A stretch of DNA of 64,000 nt from Aliikangiella coralliicola (GCF_007004725.1 NZ_ML660165.1:248001-312000), one strand, 5' to 3'. Positions 1 to 8,629 are shown, counted from the stretch's first letter. Made by a program: numbers and translations. The notes: generated by a model not told the origin, from the sequence alone.

Positions 1-154
1 AAGCAAAACATGGGTTTGTGAGTATGAGCTATACAAACAACAAACAGGTTGGCATGTGCTATATATGTTTACTAATCGTATTTATACCAATTGATTGCGC
101 TAACCCTGCGCAGCGAACAAACCGCATCTGCAGCGCACCCAATAGGAGAGCATT

Positions 155-1756
155 ATGATTATGACCGCGCAACAAGCCTTCGACAGTCTCAACCCGGCAG
201 CTTGGGCAAACACGCCTGTAGTTGAAAAACTGGCGTTAATTGAGCAAATTCAAGCGAATTTAACCACTTACGCTAACCAGTTGGGCGAAGTTGATGCCAA
301 AATGAAAAATGCTCTTATTGGCGAGAATAAACTATCCATCGCCGAATGCATGGCGACAACGGTTATGCCAATGGCGGGCGCATTAAAAGGTATTGAGAAC
401 CTGTATGAATCTCTTGTTCTTGGCAAAATGCCTGAAGCCATAAGCGTTAACAAGGTGAATGCTGATACCTATGCCGTAGAAGTGTTCCCGGTTTATAAAA
501 AAGACAAGTTGGTGGCGCAGAAACAACGTGGTTTTTTGCACGTTACCGGTGAACCCAAGCAGACCAATCCAATGGACAAGCCGGCTGGCGTAATCGCAAT
601 CTATGGCGCAGGCAATTACAGCTCTTCTATCGAAATGGTGATGGCCCTATTCTTGGAAAACAAAGTGACCCTGCATAAACCACATGCACTCAATGAGGCG
701 ACCGATGCGGTGTGGGAAAAGATTTTTGCACCATTGATTGAACTCAAGGCCGTTGCCTTTTGCAAAGCTGACCAAGGGCGAGAAATGTCAGAACTTGAGG
801 GGTTGCACGCTATCTATTTCACTGGTTCTACCGGCGTTGCGCATGCCATTCAAAATCAAGCCAAGGCGCCTTTGGTGTCTGAGTGCGGTGGAAACAATCC
901 TTGTATCATAGTGCCAGGCAAATGGTCAGACAAAGACATTAAGCGCCAAGCCATTCAATTGGCGTCAGTTGGCAAATTGAACGGTGGAGCGGTTTGCGGC
1001 CGTCCACAGACGATTATTACCTCAAGAAACTGGCCACAGCGCGAGCAGTTTTTGAATGCGCTGCGTCAAGCGATATCCAAGCAAACCTTTGCTTGTAGCA
1101 CACACTACCCGAATGTTGACGAAACAAAAGCACAGTTCCTTGAAAATCAACCCACTGCTGAAACTCTCAAACCTGAAAATGGCGAGCATATAGCCAGTGA
1201 ATTTATATTCATTCCAAACATTAAAGAAGACGATTTTGCGGTCACCAATGAAGCCTTTTGCCAGATTTATAGTGAAATTTCATTAGACGTAAGTACGGAT
1301 ACTACCGAGTTTCTGGATAAGGCAACTGATTTCTGCAACAACAAACTGTTAGGCTCGTTAGGTTGTATGATTTTAATCGACAACGACACTATGAAAAACC
1401 ATCATGGACGCTTAAACCAAGCGATTGCCGAGCTAAACTACGGCGGCATTGCGGTGAATGATGTGCCGCCCAACATTTGGCTAAATCCATATCTCACTTG
1501 GAGCGGTTGTGGCGAAACCATTGAAAACTTCGTATCGGGAGTGGGCAACTTTGGCAATGCATTCAATATTGAGAATGTGAAAAAATCAGTCATTTTGAAT
1601 GATTTTACCGCCACCAGTTTTGAGCTCACCAATCGTAGAGCAACAGAGAATTTATTAGAAAATGCATCTTACTTTTCTATCGATCAAAGCTGGGGGCGCT
1701 TCGCCAAGCTGGCAGGTCAAATGATGGTAGATAGCTTTAAGAAAAAAGACTTCTAG
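155..1756 (+). CDS. aldehyde dehydrogenase family protein
   Basis: A 533-residue protein with the aldehyde dehydrogenase fold, expected to oxidise an aldehyde to the acid with NAD(P)+ in the cytoplasm. Visible motifs are the nucleotide-binding FTGSTG near residue 222, the general-base glutamate in ECGGNNP at 243 and the catalytic cysteine in GGAVCGRP at 281. The 40 residues after the first methionines are unusual, and the substrate cannot be read from the sequence. A strong AGGAGAG lies 4 bases before ATG 155; a second in-frame ATG at 161 is an equally possible start. It stands alone, followed by a short gap and a membrane ORF/AraC pair that may or may not regulate it. Confidence 0.9.
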   Translation: MIMTAQQAFDSLNPAAWANTPVVEKLALIEQIQANLTTYANQLGEVDAKMKNALIGENKLSIAECMATTVMPMAGALKGIENLYESLVLGKMPEAISVNKVNADTYAVEVFPVYKKDKLVAQKQRGFLHVTGEPKQTNPMDKPAGVIAIYGAGNYSSSIEMVMALFLENKVTLHKPHALNEATDAVWEKIFAPLIELKAVAFCKADQGREMSELEGLHAIYFTGSTGVAHAIQNQAKAPLVSECGGNNPCIIVPGKWSDKDIKRQAIQLASVGKLNGGAVCGRPQTIITSRNWPQREQFLNALRQAISKQTFACSTHYPNVDETKAQFLENQPTAETLKPENGEHIASEFIFIPNIKEDDFAVTNEAFCQIYSEISLDVSTDTTEFLDKATDFCNNKLLGSLGCMILIDNDTMKNHHGRLNQAIAELNYGGIAVNDVPPNIWLNPYLTWSGCGETIENFVSGVGNFGNAFNIENVKKSVILNDFTATSFELTNRRATENLLENASYFSIDQSWGRFAKLAGQMMVDSFKKKDF

Positions 1757-1850
1757 CGAAGCATGTGGTAGACGAATATGGTGGGTTACGAAAGAATCGT
1801 AACCATCTGCTACGTTTATTCTGTTAATTTATTTGCTGGCTGTAAAGGTT

Positions 1851-2012
1851 ATGAATTTTAAACAAATTTTACAAATATGGCTGAAGGGGGAATTGCTGCA
1901 AGGCAAACTGATGATCGTTATCGGCGTGCTTTTGTTACTGGCTATTGCCATTTTTCATAGCCAAAATGAGCTACTTCGAGGAACGTTTTTGCCGCTCGGG
2001 CTGTTGGTATAA
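1851..2012 (+). CDS. 53-aa membrane ORF coupled to AraC gene, possibly truncated
   Basis: A short ORF beginning with ATG 1851. It reads as a lysine-containing amphipathic start, one hydrophobic segment at about residues 21-36 (LMIVIGVLLLLAIAIF), then LLRGTFLPLGLLV and TAA. The stop codon shares its last base with the ATG of the AraC gene, so the two are probably translationally coupled. From family memory, the sequence resembles the first third of roughly 150-residue membrane proteins found beside AraC regulators, so this copy may be a truncated remnant. A UAAAGG at 1842-1847 could serve as a weak ribosome site. The function is unknown. Confidence 0.5.
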   Translation: MNFKQILQIWLKGELLQGKLMIVIGVLLLLAIAIFHSQNELLRGTFLPLGLLV

Positions 2013-3025
2013 TGAATCAAAAATACATACTGGATGTGGGCTGGTTATTACTGCTCAATGACCTAAAAATTGCCCCCCAAGACGCACTTAAGAAAGCTCA
2101 GCTTCCCGAAAGCATGATGCGTGACCACCAGTTGGAGTTAACGGCAACGGAATACTATCGCTTGTGGGAATCTCTTGTCACCACGAGCGAGGATTCTTCT
2201 TTTCCCCTAAAAGTTGTACAGACAATATCCCCCGAAATGTTCAATCCCCCCATTTTTGCTGCACTTTGCAGTCCAAACTTTGCTGCAGCTATTCAACGCT
2301 TAAAACAATACAAGCCTTTAATAGGCCCAATTAAGCTGAATATTGCTGAAGAAAAGTCGAGTGATGCTAAGACAGAAAAAAATACGGTCATAACGCTTAC
2401 TGGACTTCCGAAAGAACAACCGTTACCGATTTGGATATCGTTATTTGAGCTACTATTTATAGTACATTTACTACGCATGGGAACTCGGGAGAAAGTAATT
2501 CCTGTTAAGGTAGAATTGGCACACGACTTAACAAGTTTGCCTAGCCTCGATGACTACAGTGAATTTTTAGGTGTAAAAATGGAAAGTAGCAATGCTACTC
2601 GTCTTGTTTTGAGCCACACCAGTATGCAACTGCCATTCAAGACAGTGAATAAAGGCATTTTGCAAGCGTTTGAGCCTGGGTTAGCCGTACGTTTAAATGA
2701 GCTGGGCAAGTCCGCACCTTTTAAACAACGTGTTCGGGCCTATCTATTTGAAACAATTGCCAGTGGTGGTGTTTCCATGCAAACCTCAGCATCTCAGCTC
2801 GCCGTTAGTCCACGAACTATGCAGCGTAGATTAAAGAACGAAAATACCAGTTTTCAGAAAGAACTCGCCGCTGTCCGTAAAGACTTGGCTATGCATTATC
2901 TAAACAAAACAAAATACAGCAGTTTGGAAATTGCATTTTTACTCGGTTACGACGATCCTAACTCATTTTTCAGAGCGTTTAATCAATGGACGGGCCAGAC
3001 TCCCGAAGCGGTGCGCAAGGGATAA
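2012..3025 (+). CDS. AraC-family transcriptional regulator
   Basis: A 337-residue regulator. The N-terminal ~200 residues look like the arabinose-binding-like domain (PF12625 type) of OruR/ArgR-like AraC proteins. The C-terminus has the paired helix-turn-helix: MQTSASQLAVSPRTMQRRLK at about 253-272, then SSLEIAFLLGYDDPNSFFRA near 306-325, ending in the usual W-x-G-x-T-P-E motif. It is a predicted cytoplasmic DNA-binding protein responding to a small molecule. Its start overlaps the preceding 53-aa ORF by one base. The target genes are not evident; the adjacent aldehyde dehydrogenase is a candidate. Confidence 0.88.
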   Translation: MNQKYILDVGWLLLLNDLKIAPQDALKKAQLPESMMRDHQLELTATEYYRLWESLVTTSEDSSFPLKVVQTISPEMFNPPIFAALCSPNFAAAIQRLKQYKPLIGPIKLNIAEEKSSDAKTEKNTVITLTGLPKEQPLPIWISLFELLFIVHLLRMGTREKVIPVKVELAHDLTSLPSLDDYSEFLGVKMESSNATRLVLSHTSMQLPFKTVNKGILQAFEPGLAVRLNELGKSAPFKQRVRAYLFETIASGGVSMQTSASQLAVSPRTMQRRLKNENTSFQKELAAVRKDLAMHYLNKTKYSSLEIAFLLGYDDPNSFFRAFNQWTGQTPEAVRKG

Positions 3026-3075
3026 GGGATCAGGTCACTCTTTTAACAATGAACTGTGAATTTCTACTACTACAA

Positions 3076-3090
3076 TAAACAGACTGTCTA
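3076..3090 (+). repeat. dispersed 15-bp repeat TAAACAGACTGTCTA, copy 1
   Basis: An exact 15-bp sequence found four times in this window (here, 3628, 4480 and 10209). Its core AGACTGTCT is a 9-bp palindrome around a central base. This copy lies just upstream of a transposase 5' fragment, which suggests an element end or REP-like site. Confidence 0.6.
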
Positions 3091-3137
3091 TTTAAAGTTG
3101 CACAGTGAACTTTCAAGTCACTCAAGGAAGAAACTTT

Positions 3138-3242
3138 ATGGCAGTCGCCAGACGGAACCTGGTGGATAAAGAAACTCAGGGCTCTTACCACTGTACCAAT
3201 CGATGGAACAATCTTAGGCACATTTGGAATTTTTTGGCTTGA
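3138..3242 (+). pseudogene. 5' fragment of a REP-associated (IS200-like) transposase, copy 1
   Basis: ATG 3138 opens a 34-codon frame starting MAVARRNLVDKETQGSYHCT, which matches the characteristic N-terminus of REP-associated tyrosine transposases (a basic start followed by Y-H-C-x-x-R). After the YHCTNR motif the frame diverges and stops, so the catalytic His-hydrophobe-His and Tyr parts are gone. The 40 bases upstream, including a GGAAGAAACTTT leader, are also similar to those of copy 2 at 4412. It is a decayed remnant with no expected activity. Confidence 0.6.
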
Positions 3243-3276
3243 GTAACGTTTTTGTTTACTTTAAAAGGAGATTTTA

Positions 3277-3483
3277 ATGAGCAAGAATATTAAACGAAGC
3301 CATTTTATTACTTATGGCCTGCTGTTTGGATTTATTATCGGCTTATTTCTGGACTTATATGAATCCACAATTTTTGGCGACGTTGGTCTCGGCATTGTGT
3401 ATGGCCCAATGATCGGGATTATTCTAGGGTCTTTTCTTGGAAGCTATTTATATAACCGGCATAACAATACTAATTCAGATTAA
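3277..3483 (+). CDS. small two-helix membrane protein
   Basis: A 68-residue protein with two predicted membrane segments: about residues 11-27 (ITYGLLFGFIIGLFLDL) and 38-60 (GLGIVYGPMIGIILGSFLGS). The second is glycine-rich in a glycine-zipper manner. A good AAAGGAG at 3264-3270 precedes ATG 3277. No family is recognised. It sits inside the degraded zone between transposase fragments but shows no sign of damage itself. Confidence 0.6.
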   Translation: MSKNIKRSHFITYGLLFGFIIGLFLDLYESTIFGDVGLGIVYGPMIGIILGSFLGSYLYNRHNNTNSD

Positions 3484-3627
3484 AAATGATATAACCAATC
3501 AAAGCAGCATATATGAAACTCGTAATGCTGTTTTGAGCGTTATACGAATTGGGTTATGGGCGAAATTAATAAGGTTGAATGCCATAAATGCAAATTTCCG
3601 AATGAATTTTATATGTCTGAAGGTTGA

Positions 3628-3642
3628 TAAACAGACTGTCTA
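3628..3642 (+). repeat. dispersed 15-bp repeat TAAACAGACTGTCTA, copy 2
   Basis: Exact copy of the repeat described at 3076. It immediately follows a tiny frame from ATG 3556 that contains a CHKC zinc-ribbon-like motif and stops at the repeat (TGATAA), as if the repeat or a deletion had cut that gene short. Confidence 0.55.
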
Positions 3643-3694
3643 ATTAAGTTTTTTTCATCGAGGCTACTTACTATTTAACAGAGTATCTACCGAG

Positions 3695-4106
3695 CTAATT
3701 TTTTGGATATCTTTGAATCCATGAGTTCAATCTTTTTTGAGCTTCTTCGCTCTCAGGCTCAACTTGCCTTGCTTTACGATAAAAGAAATTCGCTTTGTCA
3801 TGCTCCTTCAACTTTTCATAACATTCCGCAATACACCAATAAGGAGTGGCCGAATTTTGAATCAACTGTATGGTTTTTTTCAAACCAGTTTATTGCTTTC
3901 AAATAATCTTTTTTTCGATAAAAAATATTGCCTATATAAAGGTGAGTCCATGGGTCGCTATCATCTAGCTCTAAGGATTTTATAAACGCACCATGCGCCT
4001 TTTCAATTTCCTTTATATTTATATAACTCTTTCCTAATCTTTGATAGGTATCTGCACTTTTACCTTTAACTGAAATTTCTTCTAACAATTCGTCAACTTT
4101 GCCCAA
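3695..4106 (-). pseudogene. TPR protein gene with a frameshift at an A7 run
   Basis: Two minus-strand frames join into one tetratricopeptide-repeat protein of about 137 residues. The first starts at ATG 4106 (MGKVDELLEEIS) and carries TPR-like helices to INWFEK. The second continues as KTIQLIQNSATPYWCIAECY and ends SWIQRYPKN. The switch is at a run of seven A on the coding strand (T at 3874-3880); dropping one A restores a continuous TPR reading. TPR proteins are protein-interaction scaffolds; no partner is evident. It may be a true pseudogene, a sequencing indel or, less likely, a slippage site. Decayed sequence upstream favours real decay. Confidence 0.6.
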
Positions 4107-4156
4107 CTGAACTCTCCGATAACTAATTAAGTTACTTTTACAAAACAGGCTAACCT

Positions 4157-4330
4157 TTAGCTCTCGTTGATTTTCTTTAAAAGAGTATCGTATTCTATAG
4201 ATTCAGCAATATTTTTAAACCTCTTCATCTCATCAAATGTTTCATCAGTTTTACCTTGTTCCCATAAAAAAATCAGATGGACACTCAATTGATAGTCATT
4301 CTCTCACAGAAATAACTGTCATTCACCGAT
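4157..4330 (-). pseudogene. decayed helical gene fragment
   Basis: Upstream of the TPR gene, the minus strand carries a fragment readable as QLSVHLIFLWEQGKTDETFD followed by an EMKRFKNIAES segment and a stop at 4157-4159. A further piece (LEKLIKLSVNDSYF) lies in a neighbouring frame at about 4290-4332. It lacks a start and needs a frame change, so it is a remnant, probably of a TPR- or immunity-like helical protein. Confidence 0.35.
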
Positions 4331-4411
4331 AGCTTTATCAGCTTCTCAAGATTGAGATATTTTCATTTTCTTTTCACAATGAGCTTTCAACTCAATCATG
4401 GAAGATACTTT

Positions 4412-4585
4412 ATGGCAGTCGACAGACGGAACCAGGCGGATAAAGAAACACCGGGCTTTTATCACTGTACCAAATCCCATAAACAGACTGTCTATTTTTG
4501 GTTTAACCTCGCAAAAAACCAGGAATCTCCCCTTATTTTCAGGGTTTCAAATATTTCCAGAGTTATCTTTCAACTCTCAACCTAA
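4412..4585 (+). pseudogene. 5' fragment of a REP-associated (IS200-like) transposase, copy 2
   Basis: ATG 4412 starts MAVDRRNQADKETPGFYHCT, homologous to copy 1 at 3138 and to the N-terminus of REP-associated tyrosine transposases. Similarity stops after the YHCT motif. There the sequence runs into the dispersed 15-bp repeat (4480-4494) and then unrelated sequence, overlapping the end of the opposite-strand regulator gene. The catalytic part is absent. Confidence 0.6.
4480..4494 (+). repeat. dispersed 15-bp repeat TAAACAGACTGTCTA, copy 3
   Basis: Exact copy, placed directly after the point where transposase homology in copy 2 ends. In copy 1 the repeat lies before the transposase fragment. 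Confidence 0.6.
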
Positions 4586-6674
4586 TTAGATCATTTTGGA
4601 CCGGAGCATCAATAGTTGACACTAGCTGGCTTACAGATTCATCCAGCGAAAAATACATACTATCAACAGGTATAATCGCGGAAATATCATCTGTATTGAG
4701 GTCTCGACTAACCAAAATTTTAGTATCACCAACTGAATCCACGTAGTAAAGCTTTTCATCAATGACATCAAAGGAAGTTGAGCGAAACAACGGAAAAGAT
4801 ACTTCAAATAGTTTTGTGATTTCTCCTAGTGACGTTCTTCTAAAAAGAGTTGGCTGTTTTGATTTGTTTATATAATCAAAATAATAGATGTCACCACTGT
4901 GGGTAGTTTTGGGCATAAAACCGTCTACGACTTCCGTTCGCTTAAAGCCATCACTAATCGAATAACTAACGACTTTAACTCGACTATCTTCCTTAATGGC
5001 GGCAATGAGTTTAGTATCGTCAAACGTGAAGGAAAGGCCAATTGTTGTGATATTTTTACGCAGGTAGAGTTCACCAGTATTATCAATTACATTTAGTTGA
5101 CTATCTAACATGAACGCGATGTATTTACCATTTGAAGATATCGCCAGGTCCAAAACCTGATCACGCTCGCGAAATCGTACAAGTGGTGTAATGTGCCGGT
5201 CTCTTGCCAATAATAACTGATGTTTACCGTCTCTGGTTGAAACAAATACCACATCTCCAGACTTTTTAGCCATTGCCATCTTATGATCTAATGCAGAAGA
5301 CGATAAACTATTGTCTTTTTCTCTACTTGATAAATCGTATTTAACGATGTCCTTATCCTTAATTTTTCCAGAAACAAAACCAACACTATTTTCGCCTATC
5401 GCAAATGGAAAATATAACGATGTATTATTTAGTCTCTTCAGTTTTGTAGCTAAACCACTAACATTAACAATCTCAAACTCATTATCTCCACGCGCAATTA
5501 TATTTTCAGCATTTAGCCAAGCGACTGAAAATAATGGATGGGGATAAGACTTTAACAAATAGTCTTTTTCATTTAGAAAGTCATATATCCTTAACTCGCT
5601 TCCAGTTCCTTGAGTAATTGACTGCCTCAAATAGGCTATTTTCTTCGATTTGTTATGATAAAACAAACTGTAATCGCCATGCACTGATTCATTCGGAGAA
5701 GTTATTTTCGTTCTCTTGTTGGTGTTCAGGTCTAATTCCTCAATTCCATTGGGTTTGTTGATTCCTTGTGGTAACGATATCAATAGAGATGTTTCTGACC
5801 TCCATTGAGGAGTTCTGGCGAAGTTTTTAATTGAGCAATCTAATACATTTCGAGGATTTAGAATAGATAGACTTTCTGAAACAAATGTAGCCACCATAAC
5901 GCTGCAATATTTTTTATAATCTGTTTTTACCCAAGCAATCTTATTTCCTAAAGGAGAGAATGCTGGCTCAGTATTATGCTCCCCATGCTTTCCTGTAATC
6001 AGTGTTTTAATTTCACCAGTATTTAGCAGGTTATCTCCATCTAATCGTTTTGCCTTAAGATACCAAGTCGGACTATTGTAGGCCTTATGAGTAAATAGTA
6101 AAAACTTCCCATCAGCTGAAACCGCAGCTCTTTGGACTTCTCCCTTTATGTCGGTAACGGACTCGCTTTCAACAATAGTATAGTCATACGAGCTTTCTTG
6201 ATGTTTGAAAGAAAAGGCTAATACCGAAATTGATATCAATAAAGATAAAGTCAATGTAGCAAAATTAAATCTTCGAAGCCTTCCTCTCTGCTGTTCTGTT
6301 TGGAAATGAAACACAACTTTTGGCTTAATCGAAAACAGATTCGTAGAAGGGTTATCAATGATTTTCCAAGGACGAGAATCCCCCAGTTTTTTTCGAAGTG
6401 TAACGATCACCTGGTAAAAACGAGTTTCAGGGACCTCTTTGTTACCCCAAAGTAACTGGCAAAGTTCCTTTCTAGTAACAGAGCGATGGTGGTTTTCAAT
6501 GAAGTAGTCAAAAACTATTTTTGACTGGCCAGAGATAATAGTTGTTTTACCGTTATTTTCAATTTCTGATGACTTAGGGTTATACTTGATATTTCCAACA
6601 GAGATAAACTCTACTACCTTGTTGTCTCTCCTTTGAATATTATATTGTTCATAGAGTTTTTCTTTTGTCGTCAC
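4563..6674 (-). CDS. membrane winged-helix regulator with beta-propeller sensor (CadC/TolB-like)
   Basis: A 703-residue one-component regulator. Residues ~22-118 are an OmpR/ToxR-type winged helix, with the recognition region ending in VPETRFYQVIVTLRKKLGD. A single membrane helix follows at about 135-152. The rest is a periplasmic region of repeated blades resembling TolB/WD40 propellers (SADGKFLLFTH, FSPLGNKIAWV, SSNGKYIAFML). Such proteins sense a periplasmic signal and act at promoters from the membrane. The start is GTG 6674; the upstream sequence holds AGGGAAAA, and the only nearby ATG is followed by a stop. It is divergent from a small exported protein at 6812 and is the likely regulator of the secreted block that follows. 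Confidence 0.85.
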   Translation of the reverse strand: MTTKEKLYEQYNIQRRDNKVVEFISVGNIKYNPKSSEIENNGKTTIISGQSKIVFDYFIENHHRSVTRKELCQLLWGNKEVPETRFYQVIVTLRKKLGDSRPWKIIDNPSTNLFSIKPKVVFHFQTEQQRGRLRRFNFATLTLSLLISISVLAFSFKHQESSYDYTIVESESVTDIKGEVQRAAVSADGKFLLFTHKAYNSPTWYLKAKRLDGDNLLNTGEIKTLITGKHGEHNTEPAFSPLGNKIAWVKTDYKKYCSVMVATFVSESLSILNPRNVLDCSIKNFARTPQWRSETSLLISLPQGINKPNGIEELDLNTNKRTKITSPNESVHGDYSLFYHNKSKKIAYLRQSITQGTGSELRIYDFLNEKDYLLKSYPHPLFSVAWLNAENIIARGDNEFEIVNVSGLATKLKRLNNTSLYFPFAIGENSVGFVSGKIKDKDIVKYDLSSREKDNSLSSSALDHKMAMAKKSGDVVFVSTRDGKHQLLLARDRHITPLVRFRERDQVLDLAISSNGKYIAFMLDSQLNVIDNTGELYLRKNITTIGLSFTFDDTKLIAAIKEDSRVKVVSYSISDGFKRTEVVDGFMPKTTHSGDIYYFDYINKSKQPTLFRRTSLGEITKLFEVSFPLFRSTSFDVIDEKLYYVDSVGDTKILVSRDLNTDDISAIIPVDSMYFSLDESVSQLVSTIDAPVQNDLIRLRVER

Positions 6675-6811
6675 TACATATTTTCCCTAATAAATACTTG
6701 AATATTTTCCACGGAGATATACAACCTCTTGTCACTTTATATTCTGCGCGCGTATACTCTAACATGATTTTTTTTGACGGACTACATTCGGAAAAAACCG
6801 GAGTGACAAAA

Positions 6812-7105
6812 ATGAAAAAGCCAAGACCTCTTCCTGTTCTTCTTATTCTGTTAATAGCTTCAATCAATACCAACTTGATTGCATCAGAATATTTCATTCA
6901 ATCAAAAGAAACTACTTCACAACACATCTCAGAATTGGAGCAAGAGCAGAAAACAGTGCAAGAACCAGTCATGTATAACTGCACTCCGCACCCTTATTGT
7001 GACTCAAATTCTGACTCTTCAGATAAATCAACCCATACATTTCTGAATTTAATCCAAGAATTACTTAAACAGTCTGAAAATAAGAAAAATCCCGATAAGC
7101 AATAA
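6812..7105 (+). CDS. small exported protein, unknown
   Basis: A 97-residue protein. The open frame extends upstream, but GGAG at 6800-6803 sits 8 bases before ATG 6812 and the sequence from there starts with a signal peptide (MKKPRPLPVLLILLIASINT, predicted cleavage near residue 26). The mature part is hydrophilic, with two cysteines in NCTPHPYC and a Ser/Asp-rich stretch. No family is recognised. It is divergent from the winged-helix/propeller regulator with about 140 bp between starts, so it is a plausible target of it. Confidence 0.6.
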   Translation: MKKPRPLPVLLILLIASINTNLIASEYFIQSKETTSQHISELEQEQKTVQEPVMYNCTPHPYCDSNSDSSDKSTHTFLNLIQELLKQSENKKNPDKQ

Positions 7106-7786
7106 CGCGTTAGCTTTTCGAAAAACTGAGGGAGTGGTAGTAACCACGCCTCTCCCATTCGCACCCTATAGAAAGCCTAAAAACAACATTACTTGTTTTG
7201 GTCCAAAGAGCATTTTTCTATCTTGTCATAATGCATTACGACCACGAAAACTTGAGTAAATATTAAACCCATTTAGAGATTTCTATCATTGTAAGTGTAA
7301 GAAGAGATTATCTTCGTATTAAGAACAAAATAATACAAAGAAAATACTGAGTTATCGTATTTTTTTAATAAAAACAACGTGAGATTCTACAAAAACTTAT
7401 TATATATCTCACTCGCCTTAGATCTTCCGTTAGTTAAACCTGAAGAAGTCGCTTCTTATATAATTTGAAGTACACGATTTCAAGGCTCACTATTTTCTGA
7501 TAAATAAATTTGAATAACTCAGTATTTTCTTCGTATTCATGCTACTCATTTTTGTTAATAATTCCGGACAACCTGATCGCAAGATTACTTTAAGTACTCA
7601 AATCGAAAAGGTTAGAGCGATAGTCACTTTTGACTGACTATCGTAGTGTCTATACGCTAATTAAAAAAAGGTGAGATAATACTTGAATCAATTCAATTAT
7701 TTTAACCTCTTTTAGTAGTGAATCGCGTTTAGTATCATTAGCACCATAACTTGCTGGGAATGTTGAACCCAGCAAAGGAGAATACT
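7106..7786. other. long AT-rich leader before the metalloprotease gene
   Basis: No convincing gene. An imperfect hairpin at 7130-7158 (GGGAG...CTCCC with TGGT/ACCA inside) follows the small exported protein and may end its transcript. A perfect 9-bp inverted repeat lies at 7618-7643. The rest is AT-rich. Confidence 0.5.
7618..7643 (+). promoter_or_regulatory. 9-bp inverted repeat upstream of the protease gene
   Basis: CGATAGTCA (7618-7626) pairs perfectly with TGACTATCG (7635-7643) around an 8-base loop, about 145 bases before the protease start. No T-run follows, so an operator or leader hairpin is more likely than a terminator. Confidence 0.4.
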
Positions 7787-8629
7787 TTGAAAATTAAATC
7801 TTTAATAGGGATTCTGATTATTAGTTGGCTGTCTTTGACTATTCAAGCTACAAACAAAGGCCAACCAGCCGCCCAATCAGTATTGGCAGATACAAGTGAG
7901 ATATCTGCTCCTCAGTTGTTTAAGCCCATAAAGAAGGATCTAAAAAGAAACATACCAGCATTTCGTTATTTTGAAGGTGATTATGAATACAGAACAGAAC
8001 TAGCCAGTTCGTATTCCGAGCAGCTACTAGCTCAATTTGAAACGATTTATGAAGGCTTAAAAGAGAGAGAGGTTCATACCGAGATAGCCGACCTCGCAAG
8101 CTCTCATATTAACCTTAGAGATTCCGATGGTATTCGCCTCGGTATCGATCTTAACTTTGATGTCGGTAATGTCTTATCCAAGAATACAAAAGTTATTCAG
8201 ATATCAAAGCATACAATTCCCTATATCATCGATGGTTTTGACCATCTTAATGATAGTAAGGATACTGGAGTATATACGGAAAAAGATTATGATACTTATA
8301 TGATTGAATTTTTGCGAAGTCCAGATGACGAGTCAGACTGGTTGTCGATCAATAAACATTTCCTTAAAGGAGCGGTAAAGACTAAACACTATAAAATTGA
8401 GTTTTATTCAGAAAAAGATAAAAATACTGTTCAAGTTGCTGTTCAAGCTCATTCAACCAAACGACTTCCAAGAAAGCTACCAAGTGTTAGCGACGTTGCG
8501 AATAATCCTTCGGAGATAGCAGCTCACAGAGCAGCCCATCCAGAACTATATATAAAAAATCCTGAAAGCGAAAAACGAGCAAAGGAAATTCTTAAGAAAT
8601 TTAAGAACTCCAAAAAAAAACAGAAATAG
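7787..8629 (+). CDS. secreted metalloprotease, N-terminal (signal and propeptide) half, frame 1
   Basis: The first part of a two-frame gene. TTG 7787 is preferred because AAAGGAG at 7774-7780 lies 6 bases before it, and the protein then begins with a clean signal peptide (KIKSLIGILIISWLSLTIQA). Upstream in-frame TTG 7751 and ATG 7760 lack this. The 280-residue product looks like a propeptide region, with no zinc motif, and ends in a lysine-rich segment (KKFKNSKKKQK) at TAG 8627-8629. The neighbouring frame is open from 8605 and carries straight on into a metzincin domain, so the full gene spans 7787-10140. If the shift does not occur, only this fragment is made. Confidence 0.65.
   Translation: MKIKSLIGILIISWLSLTIQATNKGQPAAQSVLADTSEISAPQLFKPIKKDLKRNIPAFRYFEGDYEYRTELASSYSEQLLAQFETIYEGLKEREVHTEIADLASSHINLRDSDGIRLGIDLNFDVGNVLSKNTKVIQISKHTIPYIIDGFDHLNDSKDTGVYTEKDYDTYMIEFLRSPDDESDWLSINKHFLKGAVKTKHYKIEFYSEKDKNTVQVAVQAHSTKRLPRKLPSVSDVANNPSEIAAHRAAHPELYIKNPESEKRAKEILKKFKNSKKKQK
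8612..8629 (+). other. A9 slippery run followed by an in-frame stop
   Basis: Nine A at 8612-8620 are read as AAA AAA AAA in the upstream frame, which stops 9 bases later at TAG 8627. Re-reading one base (-1) gives AAA AAA AAA ACA GAA and enters the protease frame. A9 runs favour both -1 ribosomal slippage and polymerase slippage. A sequencing indel or genuine inactivation gives the same picture. Confidence 0.55.

Noticed and set aside
1..154. Possible end of a preceding gene
   Set aside because: No open frame with recognisable protein sequence; only a leader for the aldehyde dehydrogenase can be supported.
3437..3643. 68-codon plus-strand frame overlapping the end of the small membrane protein
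   Set aside because: No ribosome site and a composition unlike a protein; it overlaps the better supported 3277-3483 gene and a repeat copy.
3703..3985. Two plus-strand frames opposite the TPR gene
   Set aside because: Antisense shadows of a recognisable TPR sequence.
6665..6811. Upstream extension of the small exported protein
   Set aside because: It would bury the signal peptide and overlap the divergent regulator; the ribosome site supports ATG 6812.
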